Shown one piece after another: positions 7,477 through 14,228 of a stretch of DNA of 20,239 bases (its first letter is position 1; every line of letters begins with the position of its first letter). A program made the position numbers and the translations under genes. The notes under the pieces are model-generated. The model was given only the letters and a program-made list of their open reading frames with translations, did not search any database and was not told the origin of the DNA. Source of the DNA: Opitutia bacterium (GTDB lineage: Bacteria; Verrucomicrobiota; Verrucomicrobiae; Opitutales; UBA953); the NCBI GenBank assembly GCA_947488485.1, contig CANKZO010000025.1, positions 1 to 20,239 on the forward strand, written 5' to 3'.

Positions 7477-7878
7477 ATGGCCGAGCCCACGCATACCCCG
7501 AAGATCGTGGAGAAGCCGTGGGGGCGTGAGATCTGGTATGCCGACCAGGCCGCCTATGCCGGCAAGGTGCTCGAAGTGAAGAAGGGCCGCCGCCTCAGCC
7601 TCCAATACCACGAACGCAAGACGGAGACACTGCATCTTCTTTCCGGCAAGGTCCTCCTGACGCTCCGGCCGATCGCCCTGGGCGAGACGCCCGCGGCCGC
7701 GCTCGTCACTTCCGCCGACCAGAGCCTCTGGCTGCCCGGACAGTCCGTCCATATCCCGGCCCGTACGATCCACCGCTTCGAAGCCCTTGAAGACAGCGTC
7801 CTGCTCGAAGTCTCCACGCCCGACCTGACCGACATCGTCCGCCTGCAGGACGACTTCTCCCGGCCGGCGCGCGACTGA
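7477..7878 (+). CDS. Cupin-domain, mannose-6-phosphate isomerase type II-like protein
   Basis: A 133-residue single cupin. It opens with KIVEKPWGREIWYA, the entry motif of the type II mannose-6-phosphate isomerase domain. The metal-binding cupin motif follows in SLQYHERKTETLHLLSGKV-type sequence (about 47-66, with two His and Glu), and a second cupin motif has PARTIHRF (about 98-105). Type II domains are often fused to mannose-1-phosphate guanylyltransferase; here the cupin is free-standing. It could isomerise a sugar phosphate (mannose-6-P to fructose-6-P) or be a non-catalytic cupin. It lies 15 bases upstream of a ROK kinase gene, consistent with hexose-phosphate metabolism. Function beyond the fold is inference. 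Confidence 0.8.
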   Translation: MAEPTHTPKIVEKPWGREIWYADQAAYAGKVLEVKKGRRLSLQYHERKTETLHLLSGKVLLTLRPIALGETPAAALVTSADQSLWLPGQSVHIPARTIHRFEALEDSVLLEVSTPDLTDIVRLQDDFSRPARD

Positions 7879-7893
7879 CCCATCCCTTCCCAC

Positions 7894-8856
7894 ATGCGCA
7901 AAGTATTGGCCTTTGATCTCGGCGGCACGAAGTTCGCTTTCGGCGTCGTCAACCAGGACGGCACCGTGCTCGGCTCCGGCCGCGTCGAGACGTTCGCCGA
8001 AAAGGGTCCGCAGCAGGCCTGCGAACGCGTCGCCGAAGCCGCTCACCAGCTCCTCGCCGAACTCAAGCTCAAGCCGGTCGACTTCGTCGCCATCGGCGTG
8101 GCCTCGCCCGGCCCCCTCGACATCGCCCGCGGCTGCGTCGACGGCTCCCCGAATCTCCCGGGCTGGACCGGTTTCTCGATCACGGAGTTTCTGAGCAATT
8201 CCTTCGGCGGCCTGCCCGCCCGCATCGACAACGACTGCAACGCCGCCGCGCTCGGCGAATACCGCTTCGGCGCCGGCAAGGGCAAGAAGAACGTCGTCTA
8301 CATCACGGTCTCCACCGGCATCGGCGGCGGCGCGGTCATCGACGGTCGCCTGATGCGCGGCTCCAACGGCAACGCGGCCGAGCTCGGCCACATCCCGCTC
8401 ACGATGGACGGCCCCCGCTGTGGTTGCGGCAACCCGGGCTGCTGGGAAGTCTACGCCTCCGGCACCGCCATCGCGCGCCGTACCCGCGAGGCCCTCGCGG
8501 CCGGTCGTCCGTCGAGCATCGTCAAGTTCGCCGGCAGCATCGACCAGGTGACGACGCATCACCTCTTCCAGGCGATGGCCGAAGGCGACGCGCTCGCCAA
8601 TGAGATCTGGGCGGAGTCGATCAACTACCTCGGTCGCGGCCTCGGCGCCGTGATCAACACTTTCAATCCCGACGTGATCGTGGTCGGCGGCGGCGTCACC
8701 GCGGCCGGCGACGCGCTCTTCGTCCCGATGCGCAAGAGCGCCAACAACTACGCCTTCCCGCGCCTGTCGGCGGTCTGTTCGATCGTCCCCGCCGGCCTCG
8801 GCGGCAATGTCGGCGTCGTCGGCGCCGCGGCCTGCGCCTTCGAGCACGTCAGCTGA
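7894..8856 (+). CDS. ROK family sugar kinase (glucokinase-like)
   Basis: A 320-residue ROK (repressor/ORF/kinase) protein without an N-terminal DNA-binding domain, so a kinase rather than a repressor. The ATP phosphate loop DLGGTKFAFG (about 8-17), catalytic Asp in RIDNDCNAAALGE (about 111-123), TVSTGIGGG, AAELGHIPL and the zinc-binding CGCGNPGCWE signature (about 176-185) are all present. It would phosphorylate glucose or another hexose or aminohexose at C6. Neighbours are the cupin isomerase (15 bases before) and a glycosyltransferase (15 bases after), suggesting an operon feeding sugar phosphates into metabolism or polysaccharide. Family certain; substrate unknown, so no gene symbol is given. 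Confidence 0.93.
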   Translation: MRKVLAFDLGGTKFAFGVVNQDGTVLGSGRVETFAEKGPQQACERVAEAAHQLLAELKLKPVDFVAIGVASPGPLDIARGCVDGSPNLPGWTGFSITEFLSNSFGGLPARIDNDCNAAALGEYRFGAGKGKKNVVYITVSTGIGGGAVIDGRLMRGSNGNAAELGHIPLTMDGPRCGCGNPGCWEVYASGTAIARRTREALAAGRPSSIVKFAGSIDQVTTHHLFQAMAEGDALANEIWAESINYLGRGLGAVINTFNPDVIVVGGGVTAAGDALFVPMRKSANNYAFPRLSAVCSIVPAGLGGNVGVVGAAACAFEHVS

Positions 8857-8871
8857 CGCGCCCCGCCGGCG

Positions 8872-9600
8872 ATGCGCGTCTCCGTCGTCCTCCCGGCGTT
8901 CAACGAAGAGAAGCTCCTTCCGGCCGCTCTTGCGGCGGTGAAGGCCGCGGCGTCGGCGTTCACGGCGCGCGGCTGGGAATGGGAATGCGTGGTCTGCGAT
9001 AATAACTCGACCGACGGCACGTCCGCGGTCGCCTGCGCAGCGGGCGCGACGGTGGTCTTCGAACCGGTGAACCAGATCGGCCGGGCCCGCGATGCCGGGG
9101 CGCGGGTCGCGACCGGTGAATGGCTGGTGTTCATCGACGCGGATTCCACGCCTTCGGCGGAGCTCTTTGCGTCCATCGCGACCCGCATCGCCGAAGGGCG
9201 CGCGCTCGGCGGCGGCAGCACGGTCGAGCTCGAGCCAGGCACGCCGCGCTTCGCCCGCTTCGTCTGCGGGCTCTGGAATCTCTGGAGCCGCCTCGCGGGC
9301 TGGGCCGCGGGCTCATGCGTCTGGGTCGAGGCGGCCGCGTTCCGCACGGTGGGCGGCTTCGGGACCGAATATTATGCGGGCGAAGAGGTCTTCCTCAGCC
9401 GCCGATTGAAGTCCCTGGCCCGTCGCTCCGGCCGCCGCTTCGTCATCCTGGCGGACCACCCGCTGCGGACGTCTTCGCGCAAGCTGAAGCTTTACACGCT
9501 CACGGAGGGAGGCCGCTTCTTCTTCCGCATGCTGTTCACCGCGGGTCGCGCGGCGAAACGGCCGGAGAACTGCGAGATCTGGTATGACGGCCGGCGCTGA
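8872..9600 (+). CDS. Glycosyltransferase family 2 protein
   Basis: A 242-residue GT-A fold enzyme. It opens with MRVSVVLPAFNEEKLLP, the classic GT2 first strand, followed by CDNNSTDGT (about 43-51) and the DxD-type FIDADSTPS (about 87-95) that binds the metal and nucleotide sugar. GEEVFLSRRLK (about 169-179) lies at the usual acceptor or catalytic-base region. No clear membrane segment is seen beyond a moderately hydrophobic WAAGSCVWVEAAAF stretch, so it is probably cytosolic or peripheral. It follows the ROK kinase by 15 bases and ends three bases before the convergent gene's stop. The transferred sugar and acceptor are unknown. The family assignment is strong. Confidence 0.93.
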   Translation: MRVSVVLPAFNEEKLLPAALAAVKAAASAFTARGWEWECVVCDNNSTDGTSAVACAAGATVVFEPVNQIGRARDAGARVATGEWLVFIDADSTPSAELFASIATRIAEGRALGGGSTVELEPGTPRFARFVCGLWNLWSRLAGWAAGSCVWVEAAAFRTVGGFGTEYYAGEEVFLSRRLKSLARRSGRRFVILADHPLRTSSRKLKLYTLTEGGRFFFRMLFTAGRAAKRPENCEIWYDGRR

Positions 9601-9603
9601 GGC

Positions 9604-10266
9604 TCAGAGCCGCTGACGCTTCCACTTCGGGATCGGGAACGCGGTCACCTTGTCGGAGCGCACTTCGACGTCGTCGCGGTGCCGCAGGCGCTTGGCCTCG
9701 GCGGCGGTGACGATCTCGTAATGCGGCGCGGCGGTGATGAGGTCGGCGATCTCCCAGCAGTCCTTCGGATTATTGACCCACTTCTCCGGCGGCAGGCGGC
9801 TGAGGTCATACGGCTTGGAATAGCTCCGCAGGGTCTTGCGCGGACCCTTGGCGTATTCGTGGAAGTAGGACATCGCGAGTTCGCGTACGCTGCGGTAGAC
9901 CGGATCGCGCCAGCGCAGGCAGACGTAGTTGGTCTTGGAGATGGCACCCCACTTGCCGTTCACGCGGAAGGGCGCGATGACGTGGTCCATGTCCTGGTGG
10001 GCGCTGAAGTCCAGGAGCAGGGGAGGGTGGCCCTGCAGCCACAGCGCGAAGGCGGCCACCATGGCGCCCTCGATGCAATGGGCCCGGTGATGCTTCAGGG
10101 TCTGCTCCACCGAGCGGGCGGTGTCGCCCTCGGGTTCGAAGTTCTGCGGGAAATCGACGAGGAAGTCCTGGATCGCCTGCGGGGTGGCGAGCCGGGCCAG
10201 CGTGCGCGCCGCGGTCAGGCTGAGGCCTCTCTGCTGGGCGAGTCGGGTGCGGGCGGCGTACGACAT
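9604..10266 (-). CDS. Hypothetical protein with transglutaminase-like Cys/His arrangement
   Basis: I do not recognise the family. The start chosen is ATG 10266 (MSYAARTRLAQQ, 220 residues). The frame stays open upstream to 10371, but that extension crosses the divergent fmdB start and is low-complexity. Notable are HHRAHCIEGAMVAAFAL with Cys64 at the start of a likely hydrophobic helix, then QDMDHVIAPFRVNGKWGAI with His95 on a likely beta strand followed by Gly-Lys-Trp. This C...H...GxW layout is reminiscent of transglutaminase-like cysteine peptidases, though the expected Asp after the Trp is not obvious (Ser110 or Asn113 instead). There is no signal peptide, so it is probably cytosolic. It is convergent with the glycosyltransferase, gap three bases. 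Confidence 0.7.
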   Translation of the reverse strand: MSYAARTRLAQQRGLSLTAARTLARLATPQAIQDFLVDFPQNFEPEGDTARSVEQTLKHHRAHCIEGAMVAAFALWLQGHPPLLLDFSAHQDMDHVIAPFRVNGKWGAISKTNYVCLRWRDPVYRSVRELAMSYFHEYAKGPRKTLRSYSKPYDLSRLPPEKWVNNPKDCWEIADLITAAPHYEIVTAAEAKRLRHRDDVEVRSDKVTAFPIPKWKRQRL

Positions 10267-10272
10267 GGTTGC

Positions 10273-10301
10273 AGGTCTATCCGCCCGGAGGGATTGCTCA
10301 A
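10273..10301 (-). promoter_or_regulatory. Candidate promoter of the transglutaminase-like gene
   Basis: On the minus strand TTGAGC (10301-10296) begins 35 bases before ATG 10266. The -10-like element is TAGACC (10279-10274, 16-base spacer). The pattern matches the other leaderless-type promoters and supports the shorter start. Confidence 0.35.
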
Positions 10302-10369
10302 GGAGCGAGTGCGGCGGTGCTTTCGGATTGGCTAACTTCCGCTCCGGCGTTTGCTCATCGACGTCCGCC

Positions 10370-10579
10370 ATGCCGATCTTCGATTATACCTGCGCCGATT
10401 GCGGCAAGACGAGCGAGTTGCTTGTCCGGAGCTCCCGCGAGACCCCGGCCTGCCCGCACTGCGGTTCGGACAAGCTCGCGAAGCAGCTCCCGATCGTCGC
10501 GGTCAAGGGCCTGAAGTCCGACCACGTCCACACGAACAGCTGCGGTTGCGGCCAGCCCCGCGGAGGCTGCGGTAACTGA
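10370..10579 (+). CDS. FmdB-family zinc ribbon protein
   Basis: A 69-residue protein of the FmdB/CxxC_CxxC_SSSS family. MPIFDYTCADCGKTSEL is the family's hallmark start (usually MPxYEYxCxxCG), with two zinc knuckles Cys8-x2-Cys11 and Cys28-x2-Cys31. The tail is Cys/Gly-rich (NSCGCGQPRGGCGN) and may bind another metal. FmdB was named as a putative regulator of formamidase genes, but most members have no known function. ATG 10370 follows no clear ribosome binding site; a TTGGCT lies 42 bases upstream. The M50 protease gene begins after a single base, so the two are transcribed together. Family confident; role unknown. Confidence 0.9.
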   Translation: MPIFDYTCADCGKTSELLVRSSRETPACPHCGSDKLAKQLPIVAVKGLKSDHVHTNSCGCGQPRGGCGN

Positions 10580-10580
10580 G

Positions 10581-11228
10581 ATGGACCTCGAGCACTTCCG
10601 CTGGGGCGCCCTCCAGCTCATCCTCCTGATCATCTCGATCGGGCTCCATGAGTTCGGCCATGCCTGGGTGGCGGACCTCCGGGGCGACCCGCTCCCGCGC
10701 CTGCAGGGCCGCGTGACGCTCAATCCCTTCGCCCATACCGATACGATCGGGACGATCATCCTCCCGGCGGTCATGATCTTCCTCAGCCCGGGCTTCGGCC
10801 TCATCGGCTGGGGTAAGCCCGTGCAGATCTCCCTGCCTAACCCTAAGACCCGCCGGATGGATGATATCTATATCACCCTGGCCGGCCCGGCGATGAACCT
10901 GGTGCTCTGCTTCGTCTTCGCCGTCATCGGCGGCCTGGGAGACTTCGACCCCCGCTCCCAGGAGGTGATCATCGACTTCCTGAAGATGGGCATCTTCCTC
11001 AACGCCGGCCTGGTGGTCTTCAACCTCATCCCGATCCCTCCGCTTGACGGCTCGCGCGTCGCCGTCCGCCTGGGCCTCTATTCCGAGGAGACTTTCCTGA
11101 TGCTCCTCCGCTGGGGCTTCATCATCCTGCTCGTCGCGGTGAACCTGCCGTTCTTCCGGGAGTTCATGCATACGGCGATCGGGCTGGTCGCCACGCCCTG
11201 GTTCTGGCTCTGGGGCTCACTCGCCTGA
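10581..11228 (+). CDS. Site-2 protease family (M50) membrane metallopeptidase
   Basis: A 215-residue polytopic membrane protein of the short M50 type related to SpoIVFB/YwhC. The zinc-binding HEFGH motif (His23, Glu24, His27) lies in the first hydrophobic segment (about 9-30). The third ligand motif NLIPIPPLDG (about 148-157) supplies the Asp. Between them are segments near 57-78 and 97-117 with LAGPAMNLVL, also conserved in the family. About five membrane segments are predicted by eye. Such proteases cut membrane-embedded substrates, but no anti-sigma factor or other obvious substrate lies nearby. The GxxxN/NPDG signatures are intact, so an active enzyme is expected. ATG 10581 follows the fmdB-like stop by one base. 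Confidence 0.93.
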   Translation: MDLEHFRWGALQLILLIISIGLHEFGHAWVADLRGDPLPRLQGRVTLNPFAHTDTIGTIILPAVMIFLSPGFGLIGWGKPVQISLPNPKTRRMDDIYITLAGPAMNLVLCFVFAVIGGLGDFDPRSQEVIIDFLKMGIFLNAGLVVFNLIPIPPLDGSRVAVRLGLYSEETFLMLLRWGFIILLVAVNLPFFREFMHTAIGLVATPWFWLWGSLA

Positions 11229-11248
11229 GCCGGCCGGCCACGAGAGGC

Positions 11249-11277
11249 TTGCCTATTTCCCGCCCGCGGGCGAAAGT
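11249..11277 (+). promoter_or_regulatory. Candidate promoter of the rodZ-like gene
   Basis: TTGCCT (11249-11254), 17-base spacer, GAAAGT (11272-11277), six bases, ATG 11284. The layout is the same as at the sugar isomerase and cupin genes. The -10 match to TATAAT is poor, so evidence rests on shared spacing. Confidence 0.35.
11261..11272. repeat. Perfect 12-base palindrome in the rodZ promoter spacer
   Basis: CGCCCGCGGGCG reads the same on both strands and lies between the proposed -35 and -10 boxes. That is a usual place for a repressor operator. GC-rich palindromes arise easily in this base composition, so this is only suggestive. Confidence 0.3.
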
Positions 11278-11283
11278 CGGGCC

Positions 11284-11679
11284 ATGCAAACCCTCGGCGA
11301 ACGTCTTCAAGAAGCCCGTCAGCGACTGGGCGTGACCCTCCGCGAAGCCGCGGAGTTCACCAAGATCCGCACCGACTACCTCCAGTCGATGGAGGCCAAC
11401 CAGTTCGAGTCCATCCCGCTCGCCGACGTCTACAAGCGCGGCTTCGTGAAGGTCTACGCGAAGTATCTCCGCCTCGACGACGAGAAGGCCGGCGCCGATT
11501 TCAACACGCATCATTCCGCCAAGGCTTCCCGCCGTCCGCTCGAAGCCGGCGCCGAAGAAGACGCGGCTTTCGAGCCGGAGACCGGCGGCGCGCCGCTGAC
11601 GATCAGCCGCGACACGCTGATCTACGGGATCATCGGTATCGCGGTCATCGCGATCCTCATCGCGCTGTTTTTTCCCTAA
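11284..11679 (+). CDS. rodZ: RodZ-like helix-turn-helix membrane protein, N-terminal part before frameshift
   Basis: A 131-residue reading frame. Residues 2-70 form the RodZ-type HTH_25 domain, with MQTLGERLQEARQRLGVTL, EFTKIRTDYLQSMEANQF and the GFVKVYAKYL segment. A charged linker follows, then one membrane segment (about 110-130, IYGIIGIAVIAILIALFF). RodZ links cytoplasmic MreB to the periplasmic cell-wall machinery and sets rod shape. The frame stops at TAA 11677-11679, right after the membrane helix, so the periplasmic domain expected in the family is absent. That domain appears to continue in the -1 frame. The start at ATG 11284 is the only sensible one. Whether the split is a real mutation, a recoding event or an assembly error cannot be told from this copy. 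Confidence 0.85.
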   Translation: MQTLGERLQEARQRLGVTLREAAEFTKIRTDYLQSMEANQFESIPLADVYKRGFVKVYAKYLRLDDEKAGADFNTHHSAKASRRPLEAGAEEDAAFEPETGGAPLTISRDTLIYGIIGIAVIAILIALFFP

Positions 11680-12080
11680 GCTCGCCGTCGCCGGCCCGGC
11701 GACCCGAGCCTCCGGCTCCTTCGGTCGTCTCGCCGGTCGCGCCGACGAGCCGTCCCCATCAGATCACGCTCCGTTCCACCAAGGCCGGCGTCCAGTATCA
11801 GGTCATCGAACAGAACACGGGTGAAGCCCCGGGACGCGGCGTGCTGTCGCCCCGCGACAAGCCGGTGGTCATCAATGTCAAGGGCCCCAGCGAACTCCGC
11901 TCCTCGGCGGTCGAGAGCCTGCGCGTCCAGATCGACGGCATCCCGTTCCCGATTCCTGCCAACGTGACCGGAGCGATGTACGTGGCCTTGCCCGATACCT
12001 TCACGACCCCGCCGGCGCCCGCCCCCGTCGCGGCGCCCGCCCCGAAGTCGGCTGCGCCGAAGACGAAGGCTGCCCGTTGA
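11673..12080 (+). pseudogene. rodZ: RodZ-like periplasmic domain in the -1 frame (continuation of rodZ)
   Basis: After a T6 run (11668-11673), the -1 frame is open for 135 codons to TGA at 12078-12080. It reads a Ser/Pro-rich linker, then HQITLRSTKAGVQYQVIEQN, GVLSPRDKPVVINVKGP and VESLRVQIDGIPFPIP, which look like the beta-rich RodZ C-terminal domain (DUF4115 type). A Pro/Ala/Lys-rich tail follows. A separate gene is unlikely: the only start is an internal GTG at 11841, inside the domain. One additional T in the run would join the two parts into a protein of about 266 residues with normal RodZ architecture. The joined reading is inference from frame and domain order. Confidence 0.7.
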
Positions 12081-12090
12081 GCCGAGGGGG

Positions 12091-12118
12091 TTGACCCTTC
12101 CGACTTCCTGGCTTATCT
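12091..12118 (+). promoter_or_regulatory. Candidate promoter of the HNH endonuclease gene
   Basis: TTGACC (12091-12096) is close to a consensus -35 box. A 16-base spacer leads to TTATCT (12113-12118), ten bases before the GTG start. The transcript would have a leader of only a few bases. No ribosome binding site is visible. Confidence 0.45.
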
Positions 12119-12128
12119 CTGGGGCGCA

Positions 12129-12749
12129 GTGCCTCCGCGCCTCGAACAACGTGTCCTCGTCCTCAACCGTCTCTGGCAGCCGGTGAACATCGTCGGCGTG
12201 CTCCGCGCGATGAGCCTGCTCTTCCGCGGACGCGCGTCGGCCATCTACTCCGATCCTACCGCCGGTCACCGCGTCCTCAGCTCCGCGGAGTGGCTGAAGT
12301 TCTCGGTCGAGACCCCGCCGCCCGCGGCCGAGTCCGTCCGCTCTCCTTGCATCGTCCTGCGTGTCCCGCGCGTCCTCCTGCTCGGCGAATACGACCGCGT
12401 CCCGCGTCGCGAGATCCGCTTCTCCCGTCGCAACGTCTACCTGCGCGACGCCAACACCTGCCAGTATTGCGGCCGGACCTTCCGCGACGAGGAACTCAAC
12501 CTCGACCACGTCGTCCCGCGCGATGTCGGCGGCAAGACCAACTGGGAGAACATCGTCACGGCGTGCGTGCGCTGCAATTCCCGCAAGGCCAACCGCCTGC
12601 CGGAGCAGGCCGGCATGACCCTGCGCCGCGCCCCGGCCAAGCCGAAGTGGCGCCTGGTGGTGGCGTCATCGCTGTCGGCGGACGAAGTCGAGGCCTGGAA
12701 GGAATTCCTCGAGGTCACGCCCGCGGGTCAGCTGCCTTGGCGGAACTGA
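12129..12749 (+). CDS. HNH endonuclease family protein
   Basis: A 206-residue protein with a C-terminal HNH nuclease domain (about 100-160). Zinc-binding Cys111-x2-Cys114 and Cys146-x2-Cys149 frame the Asp126-His127 (LDHVVPRDVGG) and TNWENIVTACVRCN motif. The N-terminal 95 residues (VLVLNRLWQPVNIVGVLRAMSLLFRG-type) match the stand-alone bacterial HNH proteins in which a short beta-rich region precedes the nuclease. Their cellular role is poorly known; DNA repair or general nuclease action is plausible. No toxin-immunity partner, restriction gene or phage gene is nearby. The start is GTG 12129; the first ATG in frame lies well inside the conserved region. Not linked in an operon with rodZ, given the intervening promoter-like sequence. 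Confidence 0.92.
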   Translation: MPPRLEQRVLVLNRLWQPVNIVGVLRAMSLLFRGRASAIYSDPTAGHRVLSSAEWLKFSVETPPPAAESVRSPCIVLRVPRVLLLGEYDRVPRREIRFSRRNVYLRDANTCQYCGRTFRDEELNLDHVVPRDVGGKTNWENIVTACVRCNSRKANRLPEQAGMTLRRAPAKPKWRLVVASSLSADEVEAWKEFLEVTPAGQLPWRN

Positions 12750-12762
12750 GCGTCGTGGTCCT

Positions 12763-12836
12763 TGGTGCGGGTAACCAGATTCGAACTGGTGTATCCACTT
12801 TGGAAGAGTGGTGTCCTACCACTGAACGATACCCGC
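12763..12836 (-). tRNA. tRNA-Gly (anticodon TCC), CCA encoded
   Basis: On the minus strand the sequence folds as a full cloverleaf. The acceptor pairs GCGGGTA with TACCCGC. The D arm is GTTC/GGAC, the anticodon stem CCACT/AGTGG has loop CTTCCAA (anticodon TCC), and the T arm ACCAG/CTGGT has loop TTCGAAT. Discriminator A and a genomically encoded CCA follow (12766-12763). It reads GGA and, by wobble, GGG glycine codons. It is convergent with the HNH gene, 13 bases away. A decayed related copy lies just upstream on the same strand. Confidence 0.95.
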
Positions 12837-12898
12837 GTGGCCAAGGACGCCCACTATCCCGAGCCTGCCCGCCGGGGTCAAGCCTCGGCCAGCGGTCC

Positions 12899-12972
12899 TG
12901 GAGCGGGCAACCAGGCTCAAACGGGCGTCACCACTATGGGAAAGTGGGGGTCATGCCGGCGACGTCCGGTCC
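12899..12972 (-). pseudogene. Decayed tRNA-Gly-like copy (anticodon CCC)
   Basis: The 49-base 3' half (12947-12899) aligns without gaps to the intact tRNA-Gly, 37 of 49 bases identical by hand count. A perfect anticodon stem CCACT/AGTGG encloses loop TTCCCAT (anticodon CCC). The T arm has one mismatch and T in place of the usual C56. TGCCCGC, a discriminator T and CCA complete the 3' end. The 5' half is degraded: the bases where GCGGGCA should pair with the acceptor do not match, and only a short D stem (GTC/GAC) can form. It is probably a non-functional remnant of a tandem Gly tRNA. The rest of the 12837-13050 gap shows nothing else I can support. Confidence 0.55.
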
Positions 12973-13050
12973 GTCATGGCCACATGATTGCGGGCGAGCG
13001 GCGCATCCGTTTGCGCTTCACGGGGAGCCGACTTCCGTCATCCTGCGCCC

Positions 13051-14226
13051 ATGGCTCGTTCCTCCGCTTCCGCCGTCCGTGACGTCCTGATGATGGCGAC
13101 TCCTTCCAAGAACGCCGACCTGCGTTGGTTCGGCGGCCTCCACGCTTCCGACCCGTTCCCGGCCTTCTCGGTCGGCCGCCGCCGTATCGGCCTGCTCCCG
13201 GGCATGGAGGTCGGCCGCGCGAAGGACGAATCCGCCTTCGACGAAGTGCTCAATCTCACGGCGATCATCGCCGACCTCCGTAAGACCAACCCGAAGGCGG
13301 GCGTGGCCGACGCGATCGTCTTCGCCGCCCTCGAGCGCGGCGTCCAGCGCTTCCGTGTGCCGGCCGACTTCCCGGTGGGCCTCTTCCAGCGTCTCCGCGA
13401 GCTCGGCCTCGAGCTCCACGCGGTCGGCGCCCAGCAGAACGAACGCGGCGCGCCCGAGCTCTTCCCGGAACGTCAGGTGAAGTCGAAGGCCGAACTCGCC
13501 GGCATCCGCGCGGGCAATGTCGCGGCGGCCGCCGGCTTCAAGGCCGTCGAGCAGGTCCTCGCGGAGTCCAAGGCGGACAAGAAAGGCGTGCTGCAGTGGA
13601 AGGGCAGGACCCTCACGGCGGAGATCCTCAAGGAGGAGGCGCAGGTCGCGATCCTCCGTCAGGGCGCGCTCTGCGACATCGGCCTGATCATCGCTCCCGG
13701 CGACCAGGCGGTGGACTGCCATTGTTCCGGCTCCGGCCCCGTCCGCGCCAACGAGCTGATCGTCTGCGATATCTATCCCCGCCACATCGCTTCGCACCAC
13801 TACGGCGACATGACCCGCACGTACCTGAAGGGGAAGGCCAGCGCGAAGCAGCGCAAGATGGTGCTCGCGGTGCTCGAAGCCCAGCGTCGCGCCATCAAGG
13901 CGATCCGCGCCGGCGTGACCGGCGCCAAGGTCCACACGGTGGTGCAGGAATATTTCAAGTCCCTCGGCTTCGAGACCGGCCTGAAGAAGGGCGTCTACGT
14001 CGGCTTTTTCCACGGCACGGGCCATGGCCTGGGCTATGATATCCACGAAGACCCGGCGCTCTCCACGCGCAATCCGCTCCCGCTCGTCGCGGGCAATGCG
14101 GTCACGGTCGAGCCGGGTCTCTACTATCCGGGCCTCGGCGGCTGCCGTTTCGAAGACTGCGTGGTGGTCACGAAGCAGGGCTGCGAATTCCTGTCCGCCC
14201 ATCCCTATAACTGGGAGATCGCCTGA
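13051..14226 (+). CDS. M24 family metallopeptidase (Xaa-Pro aminopeptidase-like)
   Basis: A 391-residue pita-bread-fold peptidase. The C-terminal catalytic domain (about 155-391) has the dinuclear metal ligands: Asp in IVCDIYPR (about 240), Asp in HYGDMTRTY (about 252), His in GTGHGLGYDIHE (about 325), Glu in TVEPGLYY (about 354) and Glu in RFEDCVV (about 368). The N-terminal creatinase-like domain (about 1-150) is typical of Xaa-Pro peptidases. It would remove N-terminal residues ahead of proline from peptides in the cytosol. The frame is open further upstream to 12988, but ATG 13051 was chosen because the upstream part runs through the tRNA-side gap. It ends two bases before the DUF2103-like gene. 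Xaa-Pro dipeptidase is an alternative. Confidence 0.92.
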   Translation: MARSSASAVRDVLMMATPSKNADLRWFGGLHASDPFPAFSVGRRRIGLLPGMEVGRAKDESAFDEVLNLTAIIADLRKTNPKAGVADAIVFAALERGVQRFRVPADFPVGLFQRLRELGLELHAVGAQQNERGAPELFPERQVKSKAELAGIRAGNVAAAAGFKAVEQVLAESKADKKGVLQWKGRTLTAEILKEEAQVAILRQGALCDIGLIIAPGDQAVDCHCSGSGPVRANELIVCDIYPRHIASHHYGDMTRTYLKGKASAKQRKMVLAVLEAQRRAIKAIRAGVTGAKVHTVVQEYFKSLGFETGLKKGVYVGFFHGTGHGLGYDIHEDPALSTRNPLPLVAGNAVTVEPGLYYPGLGGCRFEDCVVVTKQGCEFLSAHPYNWEIA

Positions 14227-14228
14227 GG

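Noticed and set aside
10267..10371. N-terminal extension of the transglutaminase-like protein to ATG 10371.
   Set aside because: It crosses the divergent fmdB-like start, and the internal ATG 10266 has a promoter candidate at the common distance.
11668..11679. A canonical X-XXY-YYZ slippery heptamer at the rodZ frameshift.
   Set aside because: In the zero frame the heptamers are G-TTT-TTT and T-TTT-CCC, neither canonical, and I see no strong downstream stem at the right distance. Only single-tRNA slippage or transcript slippage would fit.
12899..12972. A functional tRNA-Gly(CCC).
   Set aside because: The 5' acceptor strand cannot pair with the 3' strand, and the T loop lacks its conserved C.
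12988..13050. N-terminal extension of the M24 peptidase.
   Set aside because: The added residues are Arg/Ser/Ala-rich and unlike the family; ATG 13051 gives a normal start.
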